A stretch of DNA of 64,000 nt, taken from the NCBI RefSeq assembly GCF_958450345.1, contig NC_088780.1:4958501-5022500 (forward strand). The letters are read 5' to 3'. The translations under genes were made by a program, and so were the position numbers. Of the stretch, positions 12,567 to 22,985 are shown in pieces. A model generated the notes under the pieces. It was not told where the DNA came from. It searched no databases and saw nothing but the letters and a program-made list of their open reading frames with translations. This DNA comes from Calliphora vicina (lineage: Eukaryota; Arthropoda; Insecta; Diptera; Calliphoridae). Numbering within the stretch: the stretch's first letter is position 1; each line of letters starts with the position of its first letter.

Positions 12567-12632
12567 CACAATAATTTTTTTGTTGATATTTTTATTCAAA
12601 ATTATGTTTTTTTAATGGATTTAAAACACTAA

Positions 12633-12758
12633 CCCCCATTTTCTCAATATCTGATTATCGTTTTTCGTAACGATAAACCTCCAATTAACATTTGTTTGTA
12701 TGAGAACTGTCAGTTTATCGTCACTATAAAAAATAATCAGAGATTGAGAAAATGGGGG
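12633..12758. repeat. MITE with CCCCC ends and TAA duplication
   Basis: 126-bp element. The left end CCCCCATTTTCTCAAT and the right end ATTGAGAAAATGGGGG are perfect inverted repeats; the inner parts (ATCTGATTAT / ATAATCAGA) also pair. It is flanked by TAA on both sides (12630-12632, 12759-12761), which fits PIF/Harbinger-type target duplication. Confidence 0.85.
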
Positions 12759-13252
12759 TAATTATGCTAAACTTATAGGTTTTTCATAATTCCCAAAAAT
12801 ATTTTAAAAAAAAATCTAAAATCCCAGAAAACTACAGCACCTTAAATTGTAATAAATATCATCTGCATATTTAACTTACTATTATTGAGAATTAGAATGT
12901 TGTTACTGCAGTTATTAAAGATTATCAAAATAAGGAATTCCCAAATTTTGTTTTAAAATCCCAGAAAATTTTTACTAAAATTGTAATGAAATGGAAGAAT
13001 TTATTTTTAATTTCTATGTTATTTTGTTAACATTTACCAAAAATTTATAAAATAACAACTTTTTTAAATTCCCAAAAAAAATTTTAAAATTTCCAAAATC
13101 CCCAAAAAAAATATGGATTTAAGAACACAAAATCAGTTTTTTTCAAGGTTTATAATTTAAAAATAATAAACGATACAAATAAAATAGATGTAGCGTGTTT
13201 CAACGTTGAAGTGTACATTGACTTGGGAATGCACGTTGTCAATAATTCCCAA

Positions 13253-13394
13253 AAATATATGTTTGTGACAACCATTTATATGATAAATGACTTACCATAT
13301 TATGTTGCTCTCGGCTTATGGGTATCATAATCTGAGAACAACATATTATGATCAAATTATTCATCATATAAATGGTTGTCACAAACATATATTT
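13253..13394. repeat. perfect 32-bp inverted repeat
   Basis: Arms at 13253-13284 and 13363-13394 are exact inverse complements and contain GTTTGTGACAACCATTTATA. The 78-bp centre has a weaker inner pairing (CATATTATG). To its right, to about 13545, come related imperfect repeats of GGTTACnnTAATCATG type. No duplication was resolved. Confidence 0.8.
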
Positions 13395-13760
13395 GTTTAC
13401 TGTAACCATATATATGGTTGATACAATCATGTGAATCGTAAATTAACCATATTATGGTTACCACAATCATGTAAATGGTTACTGTGACTATAATATTGTT
13501 AAAAATCTTGTAACAATATTGAAATGGTTACAGTAATCATGCCCAATTATATTTTTTCTCTGCGTGTAGGGTTGATTCTAATAAAAATTATTCGATTAAT
13601 CGAAAAAAAATATATATTTTCTTTTCGAATTAATAACATTTTTCAATATAATAATTGTCAATTAATTAAATTAAAAAGTCTATATAAACAAAAATTTGGA
13701 CAAAACTTCTCAGGGAAGCAAAACCAATAGCTTATAATTTAATTCCAAGTTGGTTACATT

Positions 13761-14773
13761 CAGAGCTGTAAATTAATCAATAATTTTTGAATTAATTTGC
13801 GAATTATTCATCCACTGAATTAGCAAATTTTTAATTAATTCTTTTCATACAAAAAAATTAATTAAATGAAATTTGAGTCAATTAAAATGAAGAGAATTGC
13901 AACTCAAATGAATTTGTCAAAGTGAATTGCAATTCATTTCCAATTCATTTGAATTGATTTTTAATTAATTCAAATAAATTAGAAAAAATAATTAGCAATT
14001 CCCATGATATATTGGAATTGCCAGGTATCGGCCGAATAGGAATTGAATTATTAGGTATCTGGAAAATCCTATCTAAATGAGAATATTTTGTTTATTTGCT
14101 AAAAGAAACTTAAAAGAAACTTCTTGAATTTTATTGCTTGATTTCATTCATTTGAATTGCAATTCATTGTTCTAATTCCAATTCAAACGGATTGGAAATG
14201 AATTGCAATTAGAGTTTTTCACTGGAATTTCGCAAAATTTTCAATAACGAAATCCTGCAAATTATTTTCTTTAGTTTTATGTGATGTTTTTTAACTTGAC
14301 TTTTTCTATAAGATGCTTAAAGCTCCAAAACAAATGCAGAATATTCATACAACAAAAAAGACCAATAACAAATTCATTATTCAAAATATTCCTAAAACTG
14401 AATTTTCACGGCTGTCACAGAATTCTATTCCGGTCGAAAATGGAATTATTTTAGTATTTATAAAACCCCATGTCACACAATTCCATTCCAATCGAAAGTG
14501 GAATTATTTCCGTATTTTGCTTCTTTAGAAAAATTAAAACGAAAAATTCTAATTGCAATTCACTTTAACAAATTCATTTGAATTGGAAACGAATTGCAAC
14601 TCCTTTTTCAAATTCATTTGAATTGGAACTGAATTGAAATTCAAGTCTGCCTAATTCGTTTGAATTGATTCCAATTGAATTCAATTACTTTTTATTGTGA
14701 AAAGAATTAATTCAAAATTTAGCTAATTCGTAACGAATTAAAATCCGAAAAGAATGATTCATTTACAGCTCTG
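13761..14773. mobile_element. hAT-type non-autonomous element, TIR CAGAGCTGTAAAT
   Basis: 1,013-bp element bounded by CAGAGCTGTAAAT and ATTTACAGCTCTG. The flanks are GTTACATT (left) and TTTACATT (right), a 7/8 match as expected of a slightly aged 8-bp hAT duplication. The interior is built of degenerate AATTGCAATTCATTTGAATTG-like motifs on both strands. No transposase is encoded; the ORF at 14313-14528 is part of these repeats. Confidence 0.85.
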
Positions 14774-15350
14774 TTTACATTTTATTAAGACACCAATATG
14801 AAAACCTTCTGACTACTAAAGACCTAGGAAACAGCAGAACGATTACATTGACACTGCTTGCAATCGCTTATTAGGCGGGGTCTTGATAGCCTGCTTTGAC
14901 TAGATAGGTTGGATATGAGGAGAAATCTCTTGGTCTATTGAGCATATTGATAATGCTGGAGACAAAGAGTTTTATAGTTCGCATGTCGGGCTATCTGAAG
15001 TTCAATTTTATGTTCAGAGCATTTAACCAATGGACTCTTGTATTTGGAGGTGTGATGTTTAAATCTAATTGGGTATTAAAACAAAATTACAATATATTTG
15101 AAAGCCTGCAGATAGACGCAGATCCAGCTAAAGTAATGCAATAATAATCTTATGTTTCTCATATAATTTTTTATGATTTTAACCACCCCCTTTTTTGCTA
15201 CTGTAACCTTGACGATACAACTACTTGTTTAATAAACAATTACAATAAATACTTCCCAGGAAAAGTTATACATTCGTTTTGAATACTTCCTAGTCATTAA
15301 TAAAGCAATATAAACCATTTTAAATACTGATATAAGTAGATTGTTAAAGC

Positions 15351-17171
15351 ATGGACTTTACCTATGTAGAATTTCCCTCGACGGTAAATTTCAACACCTT
15401 CAAAGCCTATTTTGAGCTCAACAAATGTAAACTACCCATCATTCATGGCAAAGCTTTAAATCATCCAGAAGGCATAGAAATTAAAACAAATCAAATAAAA
15501 ACCCTAAGACATTTAGTATTGGATGCACTGCTAGAGAATTGGAGTGGTAAATACAAAAGCTACATATTTTAAACTCATACAATAAACTCAACACTTTCGC
15601 TTTTGTGCCACAGACAATCCCATCTTTAAAGAAATAGAACGTCAAGAGGACCGTAACTATATTTTAGCAAACTTGAATGTAAATCTTCCTCTAAAGATTT
15701 TAAGCTCATACATACAAGATGATTTCTTTTGGCGTAAAAGCTATCAACACCGTTGGAAGACTCTCTATTACATGCTATACACATATCAAAGCCAACCACC
15801 CAAACCAACGATGACGATGACAACATCCACCAAAACTTCCCCAACCCCAGAGCCGCTACAACAATTCTGCGTGAGGCAAGAAAAAAGAAAAACAAAACCT
15901 TGGATTAACATTTACATGGAACGACATCTGCAAGAGTTTATTGAAAATGTAACAACAACTGACTACGAACAGGAGAGTGTTCAGGCGACATTGGACATTT
16001 GTGCAACGTATATAAATCAATTGGAGATAAACTACCTACAGCCCAGCATGGAAGGGCACAATGGTAAGAAATAAAGGTCTGCTGGCAAAAGATGTTCTGT
16101 CACTTCTTTCTGTCTTTATTTTTTTTTTTGTATAAAATAGTAAATATAAAACGTATGTTTCTTATTGTTTTGTTTCAGATCACATTCCACTTGATTTCAT
16201 TTTGAGAAATCTACCGGAATTGCATACATTACGTTTGACATATTGTACCAAGACTATAGGCACGCACTTCTATCTGGGCTGTAATATGTTATCGCGTCGT
16301 GATGCTTCACTGCTTGCCCGAGGACTACAGCAGTCTCATGAATTGGTAAATTTTTGGTAAGAACAAGTGTTATTTCTTTTCTTTCCACATGTTGATAAAT
16401 GTTGTGTTCTTCTTTTTGTTTTCTTTTAGTTTACACAATTGTAAATTGGAACCCTATCAGTTGGGATTATTTGCTTATAGTTTAGACAAGGGTTGTCATT
16501 ACCTGGCCTCCCTGTCCTTAGAACACTGTAGTTTGGGTGATGAAGGCATACGTCAGTTTTTAAGCTCCTGCAACAAGGAATCGTTTGGCACTTTGAAATA
16601 TTTAGATTTAACCAACAATAAAATAAGTAAGTAACTAGATGTTATTCTCCAACTCTAATTCCAGTTCATTCATCTTTATTAATAGATAATTTAAAATGTA
16701 AATTTTAACTTCCAGCCTCCGAAGGTGCCTACTTTCTTAGCAAAGTCCTTAAAAGCTTAACGCTAGAAAAATTGATACTACGTTTGAATCCCATTGGCAG
16801 TGAGGGAGCTGCTTCAATTTTTACCGTATTGGATTATTTACCCATAACACAGTTAGACCTGGCCGGCTGTTCTCTAGACGCAACAATTACCAAACTATTC
16901 ATGCAGCTAATAGTACAAAATAAAACTCTATGGTCCATAGATGTATCTAACAATTACTTGGGCCAGGTAAATATTTCTAAGAGTTTCTTAATTGTTAATG
17001 AAAAATGATATGAGTTATTATACTTTACAGGAATTTGGAAAACATTTATTCAAAGTTATTGGCTTTAATAAGACTTTAAAGAGTATGAATTTAAGCAATA
17101 CTGGTCTGACTTTGGATATTTGTAAACAATTTCAGGAGATTCTAAAAAGAAGTCATTTAAAGAAGAGGTAG
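15351..17171 (+). CDS. DRC5 (TCTE1)-like leucine-rich-repeat protein, six exons
   Basis: Probable dynein regulatory complex subunit 5, part of the nexin link between axonemal doublet microtubules in motile flagella. My exons are 15351-15546, 15614-16063, 16179-16356, 16430-16626, 16716-16966 and 17031-17171. All introns are GT-AG, phases agree throughout, and the product is 470 aa. The start follows an in-frame TAA. Residues 1-215 hold the conserved N-terminal part (KTLRHLVLDALLENW, then FFWRKSYQHRW, recalling the Asp/Tyr-Trp-Lys-Arg...Arg-Trp motif of the family). Residues 216-470 hold RI-type leucine-rich repeats (LHTLRLTYC, LKYLDLTNNKITSEGA, ITQLDLAGCSL, LWSIDVSNNYLG, LKSMNLSNTGL). The LTYC...RRDASLLARGL stretch is the best family match. 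In flies this would be expected in testis. No clear AATAAA follows the stop. Confidence 0.78.
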
Positions 17172-17249
17172 TGACAAATGATTGCAAATGATTTTATAAA
17201 AAAAAAACTAATTTCAAATATGTACAAATGCGAGCATGATGTAATAAGT

Positions 17250-17603
17250 AAGGTGAGAGCGTTTCGACAACAAACACAATATTTCTTGTTGACAAGAGCA
17301 TAGGTTTTGTCAAAATTGAATTTGTCAAATAAAAAATAAACAAATTTTATTTTTGCATATTAACTAAAAAACGGCCGTTAAATTTTAATTATTTTTAAAA
17401 AAGAACAACGGGTTAGTAGTGCTTTATCCAAATTTCATTATATGAAATCTTTTTATTCACATTTTCATTCATTTTTTTTGATTTAAATTTTTTTTTCTTT
17501 GAAAATAAAATTTATTATTTTTTCAAAATAAATTTAGTTTGACAAAACACAAGCACTTTCAAAATAGATAAATAAAAATCAGCTGTGTTGTTGATTTCAC
17601 CTT
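17250..17603. repeat. inverted-repeat element with possible AGT duplication
   Basis: Ends AAGGTGA and TCACCTT are followed inward by related motifs (CAACAA / TTGTTG). AGT flanks both sides (17247-17249, 17604-17606). The interior has inverted TTTTGTCAAA / TTTGACAAAA motifs. It begins 78 bp after the stop codon of the DRC5-like gene. Confidence 0.55.
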
Positions 17604-17685
17604 AGTGCAACCTGAATGCGAGTCATTAAAATATTGTTGGAATGTTAAACAAATATTTATGTTGGTGTGATATTAGCTATGTTCA

Positions 17686-18122
17686 ATAACTAAAAGTTGT
17701 TACTAGTTAGTAACAATTGTTACTGGAAAAGCGTTCATTAACTCAAAATACTTGCAAGTAGAGAAAAATTCAAGAGCGTATAAATTTTAAAGAGTTTTCT
17801 CTCGTTGCAAACTATTACAAGTTCTATTTTGAACTCGTAATAGTTAGCAGCTTATATTTCATATGTTTTGTGTTATTTATTTTCAATTTTATTTTTGTGG
17901 TGAAAAAATATAAAAAAAAGAATTTTCAATAAAATTGAAGAAAATGTGAGTATTTATACATTTTAAAAGAAATAAAATATGAAAATTGTGTGTATAAATC
18001 AATTGTTACTGGAAAAGCGTTCATTTACTTTTTACTATTTTTGAGATTTTAAGAGAGTAATCTTGTAAAATTTGATTTTATTCTCTCGTTGCAAGTATTT
18101 ACTGGGAAAGTAAATGAACAGA
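17686..18122. repeat. candidate element with internal direct repeats
   Basis: AATTGTTACTGGAAAAGCGT followed by TCATT occurs twice, near 17727 and 17999. CTCTCGTTGCAA also occurs twice, near 17810 and 18083. The outer ends (ATGTTCAATAAC / GTAAATGAACAG) are roughly inverted. The boundaries are approximate. Confidence 0.45.
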
Positions 18123-18531
18123 CCTATTATTTGTGGTGTCGAACCGATATTAAAATAATATTCAAATAGTACTCGTAGGTCCGAATTACTATGACGTTAT
18201 ATACGTTGTTGGATAGGTCTTTGAAATATCTATCATTAGATATCCATATTATCCAGATATAGATAGAAAATCGAGGTAGTCGAGGTTTTTTGCTTACATC
18301 GCAGCCATTTTTGAGCCGATTTTCTTGATTTTGAATGGTAACCGAACCGGAATAAATTACAAACTTATATATACTCTTGTCCAGACGTGGATCCCGGCCA
18401 ACCATCATTAAGAAATTATTTTAGATTTCTCCCCTAATTCCTTTTTTATAATTAAATTTTGGAATTTCCTTATTTTCACTCCCTGAATCCGCGCCAGCCA
18501 TTGCCACTCATGCTGAAGGGTATAAAAAGAT
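18123..18531 (-). repeat. DINE-1-like fragment split by a hAT MITE
   Basis: The minus strand shows the DINE-1-like blocks (ATTAGATATCCATAT, GAACCGGAATAAATT...). The element stops at 18381 and resumes at 18498 with CTGAAGGGTATAA. The intervening 18382-18497 is a hAT MITE copy listed separately. Confidence 0.6.
18382..18497. repeat. hAT MITE (CAGGCGCGGATCCAG family), degenerate copy
   Basis: The left end CAGACGTGGATCC and the right end GAATCCGCGCCAG are inverted. They match the clearer copy at 39047-39190. Flanking octamers agree only at 5 of 8 positions, consistent with age. Confidence 0.55.
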
Positions 18532-18782
18532 TAATACAATAACAACAGATGCTTATATGGAACAATTTGAGTACTTCTGAATATCGAATGTTTTTGAGGT
18601 TGTCCCTAATTTTGTTCTATAACTTTTTTATAATAAACCGATTTTGCGGAGTTTCACTTAAGATAACGTTAAACATTCAAAGTGAATCACATTCATTTCG
18701 GTTTAGTATTTTGCACCTGATCGTGTTTGAAACAGGCGGACTGCAACAAGGCGAATTCATTACAGGTTACGTTAAAAAGCCC

Positions 18783-19325
18783 TTATACCCTTCACCTTCG
18801 TGAGAATGGTTTATATAAGTTTGTCATTCCGTTTGTAATTTATAATAATTCTGGATCCTTATAGATAGAGGAGTCGATTAAGCCATGTCCGTCTGTCTGT
18901 GGAAATCAATTTTCTGAAGACCCCAGACATGCTTTCGAGAAGTTTCCTATTTAAAATCAGCAAAATTGGTCCACAAACTCGATTTTTTACCTATTTTTGA
19001 CCTATATCTGGATTACTAAGTCATTAATATAGACAATATGGATATCTAATGATAGATATTTTAACGACGTATAGTAAGTAATAAGTTGGACCTACAATGG
19101 GTCAAAATCGGATAAAATAGTTTTTAAGCCGAATTATTTTTTTCACAAAAAAAAAAACATTTAAAATTTAAAAAAAAAAATTTTAAATTAAAAAAAAAAA
19201 AAAAATTAAAATAACAATTCGAAAAAAAATTGTTTACTTAAAAATATTTAAAATTTTTATTTTGAAGTATAATTTGGTGAAGGGTATATAAGATTCGGCA
19301 CAAACGGCATATAGCTCTCTTACTT
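18783..19325 (+). repeat. DINE-1-like element, near full length
   Basis: Runs from the TTATACCCTTCACCTTCGTG hairpin start through AAGCCATGTCCGTCTGTCTG, GGATATCTAATGATAGAT and TTGGACCTACAATGGGTC, then A/T-rich DNA, to the terminal AAGATTCGGC...CTCTCTTACTTG. This matches the organisation at 50409-51133. Confidence 0.75.
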
Positions 19326-19393
19326 GTTTACTCTATATGTTTTCTCACTTCTAGCTATCAATGTTTGTTTACATTTGCTTGTTAATTTAAATA

Positions 19394-20142
19394 CGAGTGT
19401 GGGTCAATAAGTCCGCGATTTTTTAAATTTCCCTTCTCTTAACGGAAAGGGCAATACTGCTCCGTTCAGCAGGCATGTGTCAGTTGACTCCCGTCAAAAA
19501 TTTGAATAAGCTGAGTCATTTAGTTTGTGTTTGACAGCCATGGATAGCAGGTGACCTAGTGACTTGAGAAGAAATGGGAAAAAGTGAATTTCGTCTGCTC
19601 ATTAAGCATTATTTTTTGAGGAAAAAAAACATCATTCAATCCAAGGCTAAGATTAATAAATACTATGGAAACTCTGCACCATCAATTCAATGATAAAAAA
19701 GTGATTTACTGAATTTCGTTGTGCCGTACAAGGAAGATGCCGAACGTTCAGGAATCCAGTTGAGGTCTCTACACCCGAAACAATTGAAAAAAGATGTGGT
19801 ATTGGCCGATCGGAGATTGAAAATTTCCATGTCAAAAATCCATGAATTAGGCTCCCTCTTCCGCCCTATTCTCTGGATTTAGCCCCGCAGTTTCCAAACC
19901 TGAAGAAATGTCTCGGCGGAAAGAGATTTGACTCCAGCGTTGAAATCATCTCTTGATCTATTATTATGACCTCACCAATCTTTTTTTTTTAGAAAGGATA
20001 AAAAATTGAAGAAATTTTGGACAAAGTGCATAGAGCTCAAAGCTCATCATCTGGTTCTATAAATATGTCAATAAACAAAAAACAGAAGAAAATTTCAAAA
20101 TGATTGTGGTTTGGAAAGAGGGACAAATATATATCACACTCG
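19394..20142 (+). pseudogene. irritans-type mariner remnant with internal deletion
   Basis: Short terminal repeats CGAGTGTG at the left and CACACTCG at the right. Inside, frames broken by stops and shifts give KSEFRLLIKHYFL, INKYYGNSAPSI, DAERSG and, after a large deletion, KIHELG. These are landmarks of the irritans/Himar group and differ from the mariner family at 461, 27950, 30750 and 34080. Most of the catalytic domain is missing. Confidence 0.7.
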
Positions 20143-21655
20143 TTGCCTATTGAAAATTGTATTTTTTATCTCGCTCTGCACGTCAAAATAACCTATAAAT
20201 AAATTCGCCTTGGATTGAAGTAGTTAAATCCACCAATCATTTCATAAGAGACAATTTGTTTGCTCATATCTCAGTAATTTGCGCAATATTTTTTCAAATT
20301 CTTCCCTAGTTTTAATAACCAATATCATAGAGCTCTTTATTACAAATATTTGTATTAAACAATATTTCTTTTTTTATACATATTTTGATCCACAACAAAA
20401 AAAATAAAACAGCAATATGAATAGTCAAATTTTGTTGAATTTCGTTTTTACTGCAGATGCCATTAAATTGCGTATCCTTGTTCAATGTTACGTTAAGTGT
20501 CATAAAAATAATTCATAATAAATTGCTTAAAATAAATACAACGTACACATGCAAAATACTATACAAAACATAGATACAAAAAAGTTCCATCAACAAGACG
20601 TTGGAAATGCTGATGCTGGGTAAAGAATAAAAAGGCAATCAAGAAAAGAAAAAATATATAATAAAGAAAATATACTGTTTATAAGGTGTATAATTTGGCC
20701 ATAATAATGCTTGTCATGAAAATTCAGTATGGTTATTAATTTTATTTCCAAATAATTTTCTAAAGCTTAAAAAGAACAGTTCCTCAACCTTATACTAAAG
20801 ATAGATATTTAACTTTTATATAAAAAAAATGTTTATATTTAACTATATAGACAATTTCAACCACACATTCTTAAGAAAATTATTTATTTATTTTGTGCGA
20901 GTGGTAGAGTTTTTATTTAAAGAAGAACAACTTAATCATAGCATTTCAACAAAGTCATGTCAGCTGCCATAATCCCAACTTAATCCGAGATAAATTTGCC
21001 AATTTCAAAACCACAATCTTATGAATACCACGATGCAATACACCTCATCTTATGGATGTGTATTTCTTATAATCTGCTTGAATAGATAGATGGATGTTGT
21101 TTATTTCTTTTCTACTTCCCCGAGAATAATTCCTTTGTATAGCTTCCTTTTCTAAGGTAACAAAAATGTTGTTAAGTACGAAGGTAAAGAAAACAAATTT
21201 TGTGGTTTTTTGTTGTGTGTTAAAGTCAATATTTATTGTAAACGAAAAGTACAACCAATTTCAGAAGGTATTTAAATACAACTACTTTAAACGAAATCAA
21301 TAGATTAAAAGTGAAAATAAGAGGAAATAAACTTTAACAAACTTTTAAATAAGTACTCTCCAATTATAACTAAAATAAATCAAATTCAACTCGTCTCAAC
21401 ATTCATGCCATTTAACGCAGACTCATTCAGTGTATGTTAATGTTCTATTTTCTTTAAAAAATCTTCAATATAACCGAATTTTTATCCATCGATATTCGTT
21501 ATTTTAAGTATTTTCTAGAGTTTCTTGGATTTTCCATTCGCAAAATTATTGAAAACTATTTCTTCAAGTTTTACCAACCCACTCACACCTGTGTTCTTAT
21601 TTATTTGCAAATAAAATATTTAAATTTGTACTGCATACTTTAGGGAGCTTTTTTA
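20143..21655. other. AT-rich non-coding DNA
   Basis: No supported gene. TAAATTCGCCTTGG near 20200 resembles a lone end of the MITE at 43573-43866. The remainder shows no structure I can support. Confidence 0.45.
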
Positions 21656-21843
21656 TTACAGTTGACTGGACTCACAAAAAAAAGAATTTCCGAGTTTTAC
21701 CCGGAATTTTTGAATTTTTTTTCTTTACAAACCATCTCCTGAAAATTTCGAATCGAATATAAAAAAAATCATCCAAATCGCTCCAGCCGTTCTCACGTGA
21801 TGACATTACATACATGGACCATTTCATTTTTATATATATAGAC
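21656..21843 (+). repeat. possible non-LTR retrotransposon 3' tail
   Basis: The segment includes ATCCAAATCGCTCCAGCCGT, then TCTCACGTGATGACATTACA, and ends in a TATATATATAG-like tract. That layout is typical of 3' ends of truncated insect RTE-like LINEs. No coding part is present, so the call rests on this tail only. Confidence 0.4.
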
Positions 21844-22506
21844 AAGTAAGAGAGCTATATTCGGATGTGCCGAATCTTATATACCCTTCACCAAATTATA
21901 CTTCAAAATAAAAATTTTAAATATTTTTAGGTAAACAAAATTAATTTTTTTTGTTTCAAGTTGTTTTTTTAATTTTTTGGAAAAAAAATTTTTACAATTT
22001 TTTTTTTTTAAATTTAAATTTAAATAATTTTTTTTTGTGTTTTTTCACTTTTTTTTATTAAGCGAAAAAAAATTTTTGTTAAAAAATAAATTCGGGTTAA
22101 AAATTTTTTTTCGATTTTCACCCATTGTAGGTCTAACTTACTATGGTTTTATATACGTCGTTGCAAATTTGAAATATCTATCATTAGATATCCATATTGT
22201 CTATATTAACGACTTAGTAATCGAAAAAATCGAGGTTGTCCTGGATTTTCCTTATATCTAAGCCATTTGTGGACCGATTTTCTCGAATATCAAGGAAGAA
22301 TTCCGGAGATATTGATGTATGAAACGTGTATGTAAGTTATTTTCGGGGCTTCGGAAAGTTGACTTCAACTGGCTTAATCGACTCCGCTATATATAAGGAT
22401 CCAGAATATATATACTTTATAGGGTCGGCAAATTATATTGTGGAAATTACAAACGGAATGACAATCTTATATGTATATACCCATTTCATGAAGGTGAAGG
22501 GTATAA
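21844..22506 (-). repeat. DINE-1-like element, near full length
   Basis: Minus-strand copy. The plus strand starts CAAGTAAGAGAGCTATATTC, has the hairpin TTCGGATGTGCCGAA, TATACCCTTCACCAAATTAT, CCATTGTAGGTC, and ends GAAGGTGAAGGGTATAAT. ORFs within it are chance. Confidence 0.75.
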
Positions 22507-22985
22507 TAATCCCGTATTGTGAACACCATACTTTTAAAAATTCTCGATATATTTACGCTTCGGAACGAGTCTCAGCCAAATATTGTCCACCCAGCGACAG
22601 TTGTACCAACAGAAAGTCTTTTTTACCAGGAAATAACTCTCGAAAATTGTTACAATAACAGATGAAGCAACATGACTTGCAAATGTTGAAATCGAAAATT
22701 TGGGGTTGGAAGTTTGACGTAGAAAGTCATTAAGATAAATAAAGAATAAAGTTCAAATCTTCTGAAAACAAATTTTTTAAGGTATTTATAGATGACAATA
22801 CTAGGGTATTCAATCGATTAACCGTTAATCGGTTAACCGATTAATTTTTGTCGATTAACTGTTCGAATAATTTAAAATTGCCGATTTTCAAATAACAAAT
22901 AAACCGATTAATTTGTGTCGATTAACCGAAATTTCTTTTTTTTTGCACTTTATATAGAAATATAGTTTTAAACACTCAAATTATA

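Noticed and set aside
22326..22658. 110-aa ORF
   Set aside because: Largely inside a DINE-1-like element; no domain, no splice context.
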